Source of the DNA: Prochlorococcus sp. AG-449-J16
Lineage (GTDB): Bacteria; Cyanobacteriota; Cyanobacteriia; PCC-6307; Cyanobiaceae
Reading direction: 5' to 3'
DNA length: 64,000 nucleotides
Assembly (NCBI GenBank): GCA_003209565.1
Contig: QCQK01000004.1
Span: forward strand, 1 to 64,000
The number at the start of each line of letters is the position of its first letter. Position 1 is the stretch's first letter. A program made the position numbers and the translations under genes. Positions 18,380 through 27,313 of this stretch are shown here, one piece after another. A model generated the notes under the pieces. It was not told where the DNA came from and searched no databases. It saw only the letters and a list, made by a program, of their open reading frames with translations.

Positions 18380-20200
18380 TTAATATAAAAAATTCAACTT
18401 AATACCAAATCTAAATTCCTTATTTTCAAGAAGTTGTCCAATATCCTGAATACCTGCAGCATTAGAGTAATATAAATCAATTGACTTATCTTGCGCATAA
18501 GAATATCTAAGTGCGTAGGTAGTATTAAAATCCGAATTATCCTTTAATGAAGTATTTATTTCTGGGATAAACTGAAAACTTTCCAGTAAATTTATATTGC
18601 TTGAGAGGCCAATCCCTCCAAAACTTTCTACCCCACTAAGAAAATATTTAGGGGTTATATTTAATGCCATCCAATTATTTACTCTAAAAGTATTTATCAA
18701 TTCAGAAAACATATATCCTTGATGGTTTAAGCCTTCATTCCTTCCTAAAGATGTTCTGAGTGTCATCCAAAAAAGATCATCCTTTTGAGGGCTAAAAATT
18801 AATAATTTCCCGCCAAATCTATAACTAAAAGTATTTTCATTTAAATAAATGCCTTTTAAGTTAGCATTGTTATCATTCTTTGGATTAACTTCATTGAAAG
18901 ATCCAGTGCTTATTTCTAATTGGAACAAATTTGACAAAGAATAACCGTAAGAGGCAAATAAGTTTCCTTTTTCATCATAATTTAAACCTAACTGAGTAAT
19001 ACCTCTTTCAGGAAACAATGCATTCTCTACAGTCAATCCTCCAAAGAGTAATAACTCATTATTTTTATTTAATGGAGAAAATTTAGTATCTTCTAAAAAA
19101 GGTTTATAGTTTCCACCTATGTAATAAAGTGGTTTATTATCTGAAGGTATTGTTAATAAAGAAGTAGATGGGGTAAGGCCATATCCATTTGTAATTTTTG
19201 CCTCAATTCCCACAACAGGACTTAAATCCCAATTAAAACCATAGCTATAAATTGATTCTCTCCCAAAATTTAAATTTTCATCAAAGCTATTATTCCCTGG
19301 ACCTAATAAATAAGTATATGAACTTGTTAATTGGAAATTATTTGCGATATCTAAATTTAATCCTGTTGCTAAAAAATAATTATTTCCATAAAAATTTTTT
19401 CCAACATTTTTATCCCCTATTACGTCTGGCATAAAAGTTAATCCTGGAATAATGGAGAATTTTGTTTGCTTATTCAATTCACTGGTGAATGGGAAAGAAA
19501 ATGAATAAATAAATTTCTCGTATCTATCTAGGCCAACAGAATTATCGATCTCGTTATAAATACTTTTCTTATTAGAAGCTCCACTACTAACAACCCAATA
19601 TTCTAAGGAACTAGAGAAAGATAATGAATTTTTTAAAATTTTAGATTCTAACAATTTTTTCTTATATGCCAGAGCAACACTTGTCCAATTATTAGGGATC
19701 AATTCTCCATTAATAGAGTTATAAAGTGGATCATCAGCTTCAGAGAAATACAAAGAAAGTAATGAATAATCACTTAAACCATAATGAAATTTAAGCCCAT
19801 AGTTTTGATGTCCAGTTCCCCCTCCTGCACCACCGCTAAAAGCAGAGACCCAGTTAGTAGAGATAATATAATCGCCGTAGCTCAGAAAATTATTTAAAGG
19901 AATATGTGGTTGTAATTCTAGTAATTCTTGTTTGTTTTTTGTCCGTTTTATGAATTTATTTTTTTCTTTATCATAATGAATTCTTTCTAAATTATTTTCT
20001 ACATTATTTATATTTTCAAAATTTGTTTCATCACCACTATAGGATTTCCAAATAATTTTGTTCAAATTACTTGATTTTTTATCTATAACCTTCTCCCATT
20101 TGATTTTTAGCTCACTTGGTTGTTTTTGAATTTTGTCTGCTAAAACATCAAGTAAATTAAATAATTGACTGAATATAAATAAATAAAATATTAACCTCAT
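18380..20200 (-). CDS. Exported beta-barrel-like outer-membrane protein, unknown function
   Basis: The frame is open to 20266, but the ATG at 20200 is preferred: it gives MRLIFYLFIFSQLFNLLDVLADK, a clean signal peptide, for a mature protein of about 585 residues. The rest is rich in alternating aromatic and hydrophobic strands (SLSFSSSLEYWVVSSG, LFASYGYSLSNLFQLEISTGSF, YALRYSYAQDKSIDLYYSNAAG), with the terminal strand FRFGIKLNFLY ending in an aromatic residue, as in outer-membrane barrels. YjbH-like exopolysaccharide proteins are a possible relative, but this is uncertain. It is convergent with the ferredoxin frame. Confidence 0.75.
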   Translation of the reverse strand: MRLIFYLFIFSQLFNLLDVLADKIQKQPSELKIKWEKVIDKKSSNLNKIIWKSYSGDETNFENINNVENNLERIHYDKEKNKFIKRTKNKQELLELQPHIPLNNFLSYGDYIISTNWVSAFSGGAGGGTGHQNYGLKFHYGLSDYSLLSLYFSEADDPLYNSINGELIPNNWTSVALAYKKKLLESKILKNSLSFSSSLEYWVVSSGASNKKSIYNEIDNSVGLDRYEKFIYSFSFPFTSELNKQTKFSIIPGLTFMPDVIGDKNVGKNFYGNNYFLATGLNLDIANNFQLTSSYTYLLGPGNNSFDENLNFGRESIYSYGFNWDLSPVVGIEAKITNGYGLTPSTSLLTIPSDNKPLYYIGGNYKPFLEDTKFSPLNKNNELLLFGGLTVENALFPERGITQLGLNYDEKGNLFASYGYSLSNLFQLEISTGSFNEVNPKNDNNANLKGIYLNENTFSYRFGGKLLIFSPQKDDLFWMTLRTSLGRNEGLNHQGYMFSELINTFRVNNWMALNITPKYFLSGVESFGGIGLSSNINLLESFQFIPEINTSLKDNSDFNTTYALRYSYAQDKSIDLYYSNAAGIQDIGQLLENKEFRFGIKLNFLY

Positions 20201-20266
20201 CTGAAAATTTTTTATTTTTAGGAAATCTCCTATTAAATGATAACTCTTATGAACTAAATCTATCAA

Positions 20267-20611
20267 TTATGAAAATTTGAACAGAATACTGAAAAAAAAC
20301 GTTTTCAATTTCAATACAATTGAGCAGAGACTTGACTAATTACAACTTATTTTTACATGATTCAAGATATTTCTGCCAAAATAATTAAAAGAAAAGCCAT
20401 TTGTAATTTAAGAGTTTTAGATTTCTTCTCTATGGTTAGTGTTTAAAGTAGATTTCAAAATTAGGAGGACTAATTGTCATATAAACTCTGCGAGGTTGAT
20501 AATTGATATGTTTTTACTAGAAATTCTTAGACACTCGATGAAGTAGATGATCTAGGAAAAAACACAATTCCGCCAACACTATATTTTGATATTGTTCTTT
20601 GCAATCCTCTC
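20267..20611. other. Gene-free stretch, possible small reading frames
   Basis: 345 bases with no supported gene. A 29-codon frame from ATG 20357 (MIQDISAKIIKRKAIC) and a short frame after AGGAGG near 20465 (MSYKLCEVDN) exist, but neither has independent support. The copy of ATTCCGCCAACAC near 20569 resembles the TTCCACCAACA repeats found further along next to tRNA-Ser, so this may be decayed mobile DNA. Confidence 0.4.
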
Positions 20612-21001
20612 TCATTGACAATTATAAAATTGGGTAATTCCCTCACTTCCATCAAAAAAAGTTTCTTTGCTTATAAACGACTTGCTTTGTAAATTAAAAA
20701 TATCCAAGTACATCACTTCTTCGTCAACTAATACATCTACTGTTGATACTATATTTCTATTTGAAAAAACTACCTGCAATGGTTTATTAACAGACCATTT
20801 ATCTCCATTACCTGAATCATATGAAGATATATGTGTAACAGATACAGGATAAGTATTTATTTTAAAAACGGATACAAATCCATATTTATTTTCGCAGGTC
20901 CAATAATTTGATGCATTTATTTTTTGAAGAGAAATTAAAGGAATAACAGTAAGAATCACTCCGAAAGAACTCAATTTAAAATTCTTTAAAAGAGTAAGCA
21001 T
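20612..21001 (-). CDS. Hypothetical secreted protein
   Basis: 129 residues. The N-terminus MLTLLKNFKLSSFGVILTVIPLISL is a signal peptide or single anchor, followed by a small domain with two cysteines (YWTCENKYGFVSVFK and the C-terminal GITQFYNCQ) that could form a disulfide. No family is recognised. It is flanked by gene-poor DNA carrying repeated TTCCxCCAACA motifs, so it may be part of a variable region beside tRNA-Ser. Confidence 0.6.
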   Translation of the reverse strand: MLTLLKNFKLSSFGVILTVIPLISLQKINASNYWTCENKYGFVSVFKINTYPVSVTHISSYDSGNGDKWSVNKPLQVVFSNRNIVSTVDVLVDEEVMYLDIFNLQSKSFISKETFFDGSEGITQFYNCQ

Positions 21002-21080
21002 ATTTAATGAGATATTATTTCTATTATAAGATTTATTTTTAAGTTATAAATTAAGTTGGAACCATTCCGCTAACACTTTT

Positions 21081-21135
21081 AAAATTCCACCAATATTTCC
21101 GCGAACATATTTAGATAAAAAAAGTCTGACATTGT
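21081..21135 (+). repeat. Imperfect 55-bp direct repeat, left copy
   Basis: This begins AAAATTCCACCAA and ends GTCTGACATTGT, and matches 21611-21664 with few differences. It contains two tandem versions of a 12-base unit (TTCCACCAATAT and TTCCGCGAACAT). Together with the right copy it brackets the lipoprotein gene at 21179-21508. Its form resembles the two-unit 12-bp arm repeats of the element at tRNA-Arg. Confidence 0.7.
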
Positions 21136-21178
21136 TTTTTAACCTATCCTGATAAAATCAAGAGAATTATCAAAGCAA

Positions 21179-21508
21179 ATGAAAAACACTTTTTTTAGAT
21201 TTTTTACCGTACCTCTTTTTTTTATTTCTGGATGTTCAGCAGTAACAGGAAAAGTTATTACTTTAGAAGGCGAAATGTATAGCGGAGTGCGTGAACAATT
21301 TGATTGCAAAACTGGACAAATCAGATATCACAAAAATGATCTTTATAAACTTGATGATATGCAGTTAAGAATGTCAGAAGCATTGGTACCTGGGATAACA
21401 TCTAATTTTTCGGATCCAAGCAACTATTACGAATACTTTAATCAAATTGGTGGAGATCGCTTCGGAGATCAAAGGTTTAATGAAGTTAATACTCTTTGCG
21501 CAGATTAA
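21179..21508 (+). CDS. Small lipoprotein, unknown function
   Basis: 109 residues. The N-terminus MKNTFFRFFTVPLFFISGCSAV is a classic lipoprotein signal with ISGC as the lipobox (Cys 19). The mature part is hydrophilic, with two further cysteines (EQFDCKTGQIRYH and the end NTLCAD). No family is recognised. The gene lies between two imperfect 55-bp direct repeats and near tRNA-Ser, which suggests gain with a mobile element that has since decayed. Confidence 0.65.
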   Translation: MKNTFFRFFTVPLFFISGCSAVTGKVITLEGEMYSGVREQFDCKTGQIRYHKNDLYKLDDMQLRMSEALVPGITSNFSDPSNYYEYFNQIGGDRFGDQRFNEVNTLCAD

Positions 21509-21610
21509 ACACTTGAAAAGATTACTAATGGAGCGGAGAGGGTGTTAGTTGAGATGAATACATGAGACACTACAAGACACCTATTGACACTGCTATTCTC
21601 GTAAATAAGC

Positions 21611-21664
21611 AAAATTCCACCAACATTTCCACCAACATTTTCTGAAAAAAAGGTCTGACATTGT
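21611..21664 (+). repeat. Imperfect 55-bp direct repeat, right copy
   Basis: This matches 21081-21135: AAAATTCCACCAA, two tandem 12-base units (TTCCACCAACAT twice), an A-run and GTCTGACATTGT. It is followed by further TCTGACA/TCAGACA copies up to about 21783, just before the tRNA-Ser gene. It reads as a remnant of an integration end. Confidence 0.7.
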
Positions 21665-21793
21665 CTGAATTCACATAACATTATCAGACACAGTTTTTAA
21701 GAAGAAAACACAATAATTGTTGTTATTGCAATTATTTACAAAGATTTTGACTCTAATAGAATTCATCTTACTCTGTCAGACACTAAAAAAAAC

Positions 21794-21879
21794 CGGAGAG
21801 GGTGGGATTCGAACCCACGAATAGTATAACTATTAAACGATTTCGAGTCGTTCGCTTTCGACCACTCAGCCACCTCTCC
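21794..21879 (-). tRNA. tRNA-Ser(CGA)
   Basis: 86 bases on the minus strand. Acceptor arms GGAGAGG and CCTCTCC pair fully with a G discriminator. The anticodon loop is CTCGAAA (anticodon CGA, reading UCG), the T-loop is GGTTCGAATCC, and there is a long variable arm as expected for a serine tRNA. CCA is not encoded. It sits directly downstream of repeat-rich DNA that may be an old integration scar. Confidence 0.96.
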
Positions 21880-21938
21880 TTAACTAAAAAATATATCCAA
21901 AATATATTAAATATTACTTTATTTACAAGTTTTTAATT

Positions 21939-22961
21939 TTAATCCCATCCAGCTTCTTTCATCAACTTTATTGCAAGAGCATTATTATTTCCAAGATCTT
22001 CAACAGTTACGTTATCAGGTATAAAATTACCAAAGTTTTTGACGATTTTATTCTGATTAACCTCTTTTAATGGATGTTCAAAAGTAGGGGCGGCTAAACC
22101 TTTACTTCCTTCAGGAGATGCCAAAAATTCTAATAACTTAACAGCTTCAGTTTTATTAGTTGCATATTTAGCTATTCCACCTGCACTAATATTAACGTGG
22201 GCTGGATTAGGTGTTATTACAGAAGTTTTTTTTGCATATAAAGAATCTCTTCTTCCATTAACTCCTGCAAGCATTCTTGCAACATAGTAATGATTGACAA
22301 TCCCTACTCCACATTTTTTCTTTGAAACTGCTCTTACGATGGAAATATCTCCTGGGAAAAAAGGTTGAGAAACATTTGAAATCATTCCATTCAACCAAGT
22401 TTTCGTTTCCGATACACCTTTATTCACTATTTGATTAGCTACAAGAGACTGGTTATAAGGACTTTTTCTATTTCTTAAACAAACCTTCCCCTTTAAAGAA
22501 GGATCAGCCAAGTCTGTATAATCTTTAATTTTGTCTACATCTACTACTTTAGGGTTTGCCACCATAACCCGGACTCTCCTGGTTAGTGCATACCATTTCT
22601 TTTCTGGATCTTTAAGTCCATTAGGAACATCATTTTCTAGAGACGATGATTGGATACTTTGAAGCAAGTCGGATTTTGCTGCATTTGTTATTCTTGCTGC
22701 ATCAACAAGCAAAATTACATCAGCTTGAGAATTTTTCCCTTCTCTTTTCAATCTCTCAATTAAAGAGATGCCAGAAGCTTCTATTAGTCGAACCTTAATT
22801 CCAGTTTCTTCGGCAAATTTTTTATAGATTTCTCTATCAGTGTTGTAATGTCTTCCTGAATAAACCTTAACTTCTCTTTCACTAGAATTTACTGGGGGGG
22901 CAAAATTAAAGAGAAAAGTTAATGATAAGGCTGAATAAAATAATTTTTTAAATTTTTGCAA
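21939..22961 (-). CDS. futA: Iron ABC transporter substrate-binding protein (FutA/IdiA type)
   Basis: 340 residues. An N-terminal signal peptide (to about residue 26) precedes REVKVYSGRHYNTDREIYKKFAEETGIKVRLIEASGISLIERLKREG, which is the FutA/IdiA/AfuA ferric-iron binding family signature with the N-terminal Tyr. VGIVNHYYVARM near residue 230 supplies further Tyr ligands. It binds Fe(III) in the periplasm for an ABC importer whose membrane and ATPase genes are not in the window. A PKHD oxygenase gene is divergent 102 bases away. Expression is probably iron-controlled, though no clear Fur box was read. Confidence 0.93.
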   Translation of the reverse strand: MQKFKKLFYSALSLTFLFNFAPPVNSSEREVKVYSGRHYNTDREIYKKFAEETGIKVRLIEASGISLIERLKREGKNSQADVILLVDAARITNAAKSDLLQSIQSSSLENDVPNGLKDPEKKWYALTRRVRVMVANPKVVDVDKIKDYTDLADPSLKGKVCLRNRKSPYNQSLVANQIVNKGVSETKTWLNGMISNVSQPFFPGDISIVRAVSKKKCGVGIVNHYYVARMLAGVNGRRDSLYAKKTSVITPNPAHVNISAGGIAKYATNKTEAVKLLEFLASPEGSKGLAAPTFEHPLKEVNQNKIVKNFGNFIPDNVTVEDLGNNNALAIKLMKEAGWD

Positions 22962-23063
22962 TTTTACAAAATAGTATCTATGGTTACTTTATATCTATCT
23001 CCACTACAAAGCCTTTTAAAGATATTTTCTATACCTTGAAATGTATCATTTTTTATATCCAAA

Positions 23064-23729
23064 ATGAACTATCTAACTTCCCAACTTCTTACTAAAGAAG
23101 AAATTGAAATAATAATTAAACAACTTAACAACGATTCAAAATCTTGGGAGGATGGCAAAAAAACCGCAGGTAGCCATGCATCAAAAGTAAAAAATAATCT
23201 GCAATTAAATAGGGGCTCAGAAACTTCTAAAAAATGCAGCCAACTAATCATAAAAAAAATTCAGTCAAATCCATTAATAAAAAGTTTTGCCCTACCTAAA
23301 ACAATTCATGGGATTATGTTTACTAAATCCCTAAAAAAGATGAAGTATGGGAGACATATAGATAATCCATTTATGTCAACTGGCAGATCAGATTTGTCTT
23401 TTACCATCTCTTTAACAGACAAAAGTTCATATATAGGGGGAGAACTTATTATTGAAGAGCTTAATGATGAAAAGGAATTCAAATTAAATGCCGGTGAAAT
23501 AGTTATATACCCAAGTACTCATTTACATTCAGTAAAGGAAGTGGGAGAGGGAGAAAGATTAGTTTGTGTAGGCTGGATTGAAAGTTATGTTAAATCAATT
23601 GAAGAAAGAGAATATCTGTTTGATCTTGATGCAGGAGCCAGAGGATTACTTGCTAAAAATGGAAGATCAGACGAATTAGATTTAATTTTCAAGTCTTATT
23701 CAAACCTATTGAGATTACTTGGTAACTAA
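23064..23729 (+). CDS. PKHD-type 2-oxoglutarate/Fe(II) dioxygenase
   Basis: 221 residues of the PKHD/PiuC hydroxylase family. The Fe ligands are H98 and D100 (GRHIDNPFM) and a distal His at 153-155 (PSTHLHSVKEV), with the 2-oxoglutarate Arg in GERLVCVGW. The length and the C-terminal helical part (EREYLFDLDAGARGLLAKNG) match the family. Members often accompany iron uptake genes, and here the gene is divergent from futA. The substrate is unknown. Confidence 0.9.
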   Translation: MNYLTSQLLTKEEIEIIIKQLNNDSKSWEDGKKTAGSHASKVKNNLQLNRGSETSKKCSQLIIKKIQSNPLIKSFALPKTIHGIMFTKSLKKMKYGRHIDNPFMSTGRSDLSFTISLTDKSSYIGGELIIEELNDEKEFKLNAGEIVIYPSTHLHSVKEVGEGERLVCVGWIESYVKSIEEREYLFDLDAGARGLLAKNGRSDELDLIFKSYSNLLRLLGN

Positions 23730-23802
23730 GGAATCATTTTATACATTGATTAGAAAACTTAATTAAAACTATCTAGAATAGTATAAATTCAAGACTTTAT
23801 AA

Positions 23803-24030
23803 ATGCAAAAAAAAGGTTCTATTGCACTATTCTTAGCAGCTACAAGCGTTTTAGCAATTTCTTCTTCTGTAAATAGCGGAGAGAATGACATGGGTGGCCT
23901 TAAAGAATGGAATACAGATATGGATATTGATGCAGACTTTGTATTGGATGCTCAAGCCCAAAGACTTGCAGATGAAGCAGCCAAATCAAGTGCTTGTATT
24001 CCTATCGGAGAAGGAGAGAATTGTTGGTAA
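23803..24030 (+). CDS. Small exported hypothetical protein
   Basis: 75 residues. MQKKGSIALFLAATSVLAISSSVNSG is a signal peptide. The mature part is acidic (DMDIDADFVLDAQAQ) and ends SSACIPIGEGENCW with two cysteines seven residues apart that may form a disulfide. No family is recognised. It shares a bidirectional terminator with the convergent porin gene. Confidence 0.65.
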   Translation: MQKKGSIALFLAATSVLAISSSVNSGENDMGGLKEWNTDMDIDADFVLDAQAQRLADEAAKSSACIPIGEGENCW

Positions 24031-24063
24031 TATTTATACATAATTAAAAAATATAATTTTCTA

Positions 24064-24098
24064 CAAAAAAAAACGCCCTTTAAAGGGCGTTTTTTATT
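24064..24098. terminator. Bidirectional intrinsic terminator
   Basis: AACGCCCTTT and AAAGGGCGTT form a GC-rich inverted repeat flanked by an A-run on the left and a T-run on the right. It sits between the convergent genes 23803-24030 and 24112-25407 and can stop transcription from both sides. Confidence 0.92.
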
Positions 24099-24111
24099 CT
24101 TTAAGAGCAAC

Positions 24112-25407
24112 TTAGAATTTGAATGTTGTATTAACAAGGTAACCAAACATATCAGCCTCAACATCTGTAGAAGCCTCATTGTAAGTACCCCCAAAGATGG
24201 TAGGAGTTACAGTAATTGAGTCATTAACCTTATATTCATAGTAAATCTCATACAAAGTCGGATCTACAGGATCATCCTCATGTGTCTGAGGCTGACCATA
24301 AGCAATACCAATTCTGTCATCAGGACTGAATATATCTTGCCAGTTTACACCAACAAAATATGCAGTTGTATTGGAATTACCAGTAGCATCAGTTTCAGAA
24401 GTGTCATAACCTACTGAAATTGAAGGGGTAGCTGTTCCAGTATCTGCTGGTCTCCACCAAGCTCTTAAACCAATGTTTGTACTGCTTCCATCTCCTGGTC
24501 TTGCACCACCATCATCAGATGTGAAATAAGAAGTGTCAGCCCAACCATTATACTTTTGATTAAGTATCGCGGAAACTGAATAATTATCTTGAGTAAATCC
24601 AACTTGAGTAGCCCAACTTGTTTTACCTTCATCTGTTAGTAATCCTGTAGATTGACCACTTTGAGTTGTAAAGTTTGAACTTACTGCAAAACCATTATCA
24701 GCTTTGTAAGCCCAACCTGCACCAGGACTGGTACTTGCACCATAAGCAGCAGCATTACCTCCAAGAGTAAATGCCTTTAAAACAGGCTTATAAATTGAAG
24801 GGGTTGTTGCATGCATGTAATAGTTTTCAATCTTTGGTCCTATCCAAATTGTGTTGCTTTCTCCAACTGGTGTTGTGTACCAAATTTTGTCCACTTTAAG
24901 AGCATCACTACTACCTTTAGCAGCGCTTACATAAGTATTTTCTTCTCCTTTAAGTACAGCGCCACCAGCAGCATTACCAGTTTTAATTCTTACGTAAAGA
25001 TTATCATCACCAGTAAAACTTGTATTCAAATTCATGGTGTAACTGTACATACCTTGAATTTTGCCATACAGATCATCGGTATCATCATCTGTTGTGCCAG
25101 AGTCATCTGTATCGAATGAACCTATTGTAAATACAGCCTTACCATCAAGAGTTGTTGTATCAGAGAAACCGCCAGCTTCAAGATTATTCTGATTGGCTTC
25201 TAAACCGTCAACACGACCCTTAAGAGTTGCAAGTTCTTCACTAACTTCGTTAATGAATGTTTTACTATCGAATCTTTGAGATTTTGAAGATTTACGTACG
25301 TAACTATTCATATCTTCAAGATTCATTGTTTCGGAAGCTTGTGCAACTACTGGAGCAAAAAGACCAATTGCTGTACTAGCAACCAACAATTGTTGGAAGA
25401 GTTTCAT
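24112..25407 (-). CDS. Cyanobacterial porin (Som/OprB-like)
   Basis: 431 residues. The signal peptide (MKLFQQLLVASTAIGLFAPVVAQASE) is followed by a short SLH-like/coiled segment (FINEVSEELATLKGRVDGLEANQNNLEAGGF) that anchors such porins to the cell wall. A long beta-barrel follows with alternating polar and aromatic strands and an acidic repeat (DTDDSGTTDDDTDD), ending MFGYLVNTTFKF with a terminal Phe, the BAM signal. It forms a general diffusion pore in the outer membrane. Codon use suggests high expression, and the 5' region (25408-25518) is a plausible strong promoter. Confidence 0.88.
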   Translation of the reverse strand: MKLFQQLLVASTAIGLFAPVVAQASETMNLEDMNSYVRKSSKSQRFDSKTFINEVSEELATLKGRVDGLEANQNNLEAGGFSDTTTLDGKAVFTIGSFDTDDSGTTDDDTDDLYGKIQGMYSYTMNLNTSFTGDDNLYVRIKTGNAAGGAVLKGEENTYVSAAKGSSDALKVDKIWYTTPVGESNTIWIGPKIENYYMHATTPSIYKPVLKAFTLGGNAAAYGASTSPGAGWAYKADNGFAVSSNFTTQSGQSTGLLTDEGKTSWATQVGFTQDNYSVSAILNQKYNGWADTSYFTSDDGGARPGDGSSTNIGLRAWWRPADTGTATPSISVGYDTSETDATGNSNTTAYFVGVNWQDIFSPDDRIGIAYGQPQTHEDDPVDPTLYEIYYEYKVNDSITVTPTIFGGTYNEASTDVEADMFGYLVNTTFKF

Positions 25408-25518
25408 TTTACCTCACACGGAAAAAACCCATACGAATGGGTAACCATACTGTATCGTGCGTAACCAAAGAGGAAAGAAAAATAAGATATGTAATGGAGT
25501 ATCTTTTGATACACCCTT

Positions 25519-26415
25519 CTATTTTGAAGGAGAATGAATGAGATTGTTATTTTTAATTAATGGATATTCTAAAGACTCCCTTTCTTCAATCCAAGACAGA
25601 GCTACATCTTTGGCTAATTTTCTAATCTTTTCAATGTACTGAGCTCTATCTGTAACAGATATCACCCCTCTTGCATCCAGTAAATTAAAAGAGTGGCTGC
25701 ATTTTAATACAAAATCAAGCGCGGGATAGGTAAGTCTCTTTTCTACTAAAGAATTTGCTTCATTCTGGTAGATTTCAAATAATTTTATTATATTTTCAGG
25801 ATTGGATTCACTAAAGTTATAAGCACATTGACTCTTTTCAAATTGAAGCCAAATATCGTTATATTTTAAATATTTGTTCCAATTTAAATCCCAAATACTT
25901 TCCTTATCCTGCAAGAACATTGCAATTCTTTCTAAACCATAAGTTATCTCAATTGGAATAGGCTTACAATCCAAGCCACCACATTGTTGAAAATAAGTGA
26001 ACTGTGTAACTTCCATACCATCCAACCAAACCTCCCAACCAACTCCCCAAGCGCCCAAAGTAGGGGACTCCCAGTTATCTTCGACAAATCTTATGTCATG
26101 ACTTTTAGGATTTATTCCTAATTTTTCTAGGGAAGCTAAATATTTTTCCTGTATTCCCTCTGGTGAAGGTTTGATTATTACTTGATATTGGAAATAATGT
26201 TGAGCCCTATTTGGATTATCGCCAAACCTTCCATCTGTGGGCCTTCTGCATGGCTCTGCATATGCAACGCTCCAAGGTTCAGGTCCAATGGCCCTTAAAA
26301 AAGTATGCGGATTCATCGTCCCAGCACCCTTTTCAGTGTCATACGGTTGCATTATTAAGCATCCTTCTTCTGACCAAAAATTATTTAAATTTTGAATTAT
26401 ATCCTGAAAAAACAT
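25519..26415 (-). CDS. glyQ: Glycyl-tRNA synthetase alpha subunit
   Basis: 298 residues of the catalytic subunit of the alpha2beta2 bacterial GlyRS. The start [48 protein letters not shown] is invariant in the family, and [27 protein letters not shown] (class II motif 2 region) and [13 protein letters not shown] (motif 3) follow. glyS, encoding the tRNA-binding beta subunit, is not in the window. The 155 bases between it and the next gene show nothing clear. Confidence 0.97.
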   Translation of the reverse strand: MFFQDIIQNLNNFWSEEGCLIMQPYDTEKGAGTMNPHTFLRAIGPEPWSVAYAEPCRRPTDGRFGDNPNRAQHYFQYQVIIKPSPEGIQEKYLASLEKLGINPKSHDIRFVEDNWESPTLGAWGVGWEVWLDGMEVTQFTYFQQCGGLDCKPIPIEITYGLERIAMFLQDKESIWDLNWNKYLKYNDIWLQFEKSQCAYNFSESNPENIIKLFEIYQNEANSLVEKRLTYPALDFVLKCSHSFNLLDARGVISVTDRAQYIEKIRKLAKDVALSWIEERESLEYPLIKNNNLIHSPSK

Positions 26416-26570
26416 TTAATTAAAATAGTGGAAAAATTTAGATCAATACCATTAGACATAATAACAAAGCTTTAAAGTAAAAAAAATTTAAAAATTCAAT
26501 TTCTCAAAATATCGTCGGTTAAAAAGCTTATATTAAAATAAGTCATTGATAAAAATAAATGAGGAATTAA

Positions 26571-26957
26571 TTACGTAAAAAAATCTAATGGCAATGGTCC
26601 AAAAGTATTAGATTCTTTAGCACCTTCGTCATACTGACATGTTATTAAAATTCCTTCTCCAAGACCATTTTCAGATCTGACAAAAACATTGCTAGTTTTT
26701 TGATTAGCTTTTAAAAAAACACCTCCATCAGCATGAAGGGAACCTAGATTCCCAAATTTAACTGAGGAATATTTCTTAGAAATTGATTGCAATGCTTTAA
26801 TAGCTTTATTATCACTAGGTGCCATTATTCCTATTGTTATCCAATCTGCATTAAAAATATTTGATTCTAGTTCCTCTAAAAGTTTTTTTTCTTGAAAATT
26901 ACTTAATTGAGGTGCAGTTCTAAAATTATTTAAATCGACTAATTTATTTATTTCCAT
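26571..26957 (-). CDS. DUF1824 family protein
   Basis: 128 residues. The layout (N-terminal helices, WITIGIMAPSDNKAIKALQSI, VFLKANQKTSNVFVRSENGLGEGILITCQ, ending FGPLPLDFFT) matches the cyanobacterial DUF1824 family. No catalytic motif is evident and the function is unknown. It lies downstream of a MIF-like gene on the same strand (21-base gap), so the two may be co-transcribed. Confidence 0.75.
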   Translation of the reverse strand: MEINKLVDLNNFRTAPQLSNFQEKKLLEELESNIFNADWITIGIMAPSDNKAIKALQSISKKYSSVKFGNLGSLHADGGVFLKANQKTSNVFVRSENGLGEGILITCQYDEGAKESNTFGPLPLDFFT

Positions 26958-26978
26958 TAGTTTATATCTAAAAAATTC

Positions 26979-27311
26979 TTAACCAAATGTTCTTCCATTC
27001 CAAGCCCAAAATGAAGCTGACACATCCTCAAAAGATATATAAATCCTGTCTATAGGGATCCCCATTTTTTCATATACAAAATCTGATATTGGCTTTGCCA
27101 TTTCTGAAGGATTTAGAGACCCTATTGATTTGATTTCTAAAAAACAAGAAGGTGTCTTATCATCAAAATACATTTGGCAATTATCATCTATTTTCGCCAT
27201 AACAAAACTTTTTGATTTGTTAGTTAAAGATGAAATAAGTATTGAAATTTCTTCAAGTAATTTACCTTTATCATTTACTTTTGCTGAAGTCGAAACATTA
27301 ATATAAGGCAT
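26979..27311 (-). CDS. MIF/phenylpyruvate tautomerase-like protein
   Basis: 110 residues of the macrophage migration inhibitory factor superfamily. MPYINVSTSAK exposes the catalytic Pro after Met removal. FVMAKIDDNCQMYFDD, CFLEIKSIGSLNP and MGIPIDRIYISFEDVSASFWAWNGRTFG match the MIF fold and its C-terminal strand. Members are trimeric keto-enol tautomerases. A role in Prochlorococcus is unknown. It starts 2 bases after a 56-residue unknown gene, so an operon of three (27484 to 26571) is likely. Confidence 0.88.
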   Translation of the reverse strand: MPYINVSTSAKVNDKGKLLEEISILISSLTNKSKSFVMAKIDDNCQMYFDDKTPSCFLEIKSIGSLNPSEMAKPISDFVYEKMGIPIDRIYISFEDVSASFWAWNGRTFG

Positions 27312-27313
27312 CT

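Noticed and set aside
20357..20446. 29-codon frame in the gap after the beta-barrel gene
   Set aside because: Too short, no ribosome site and no resemblance to a known small protein.
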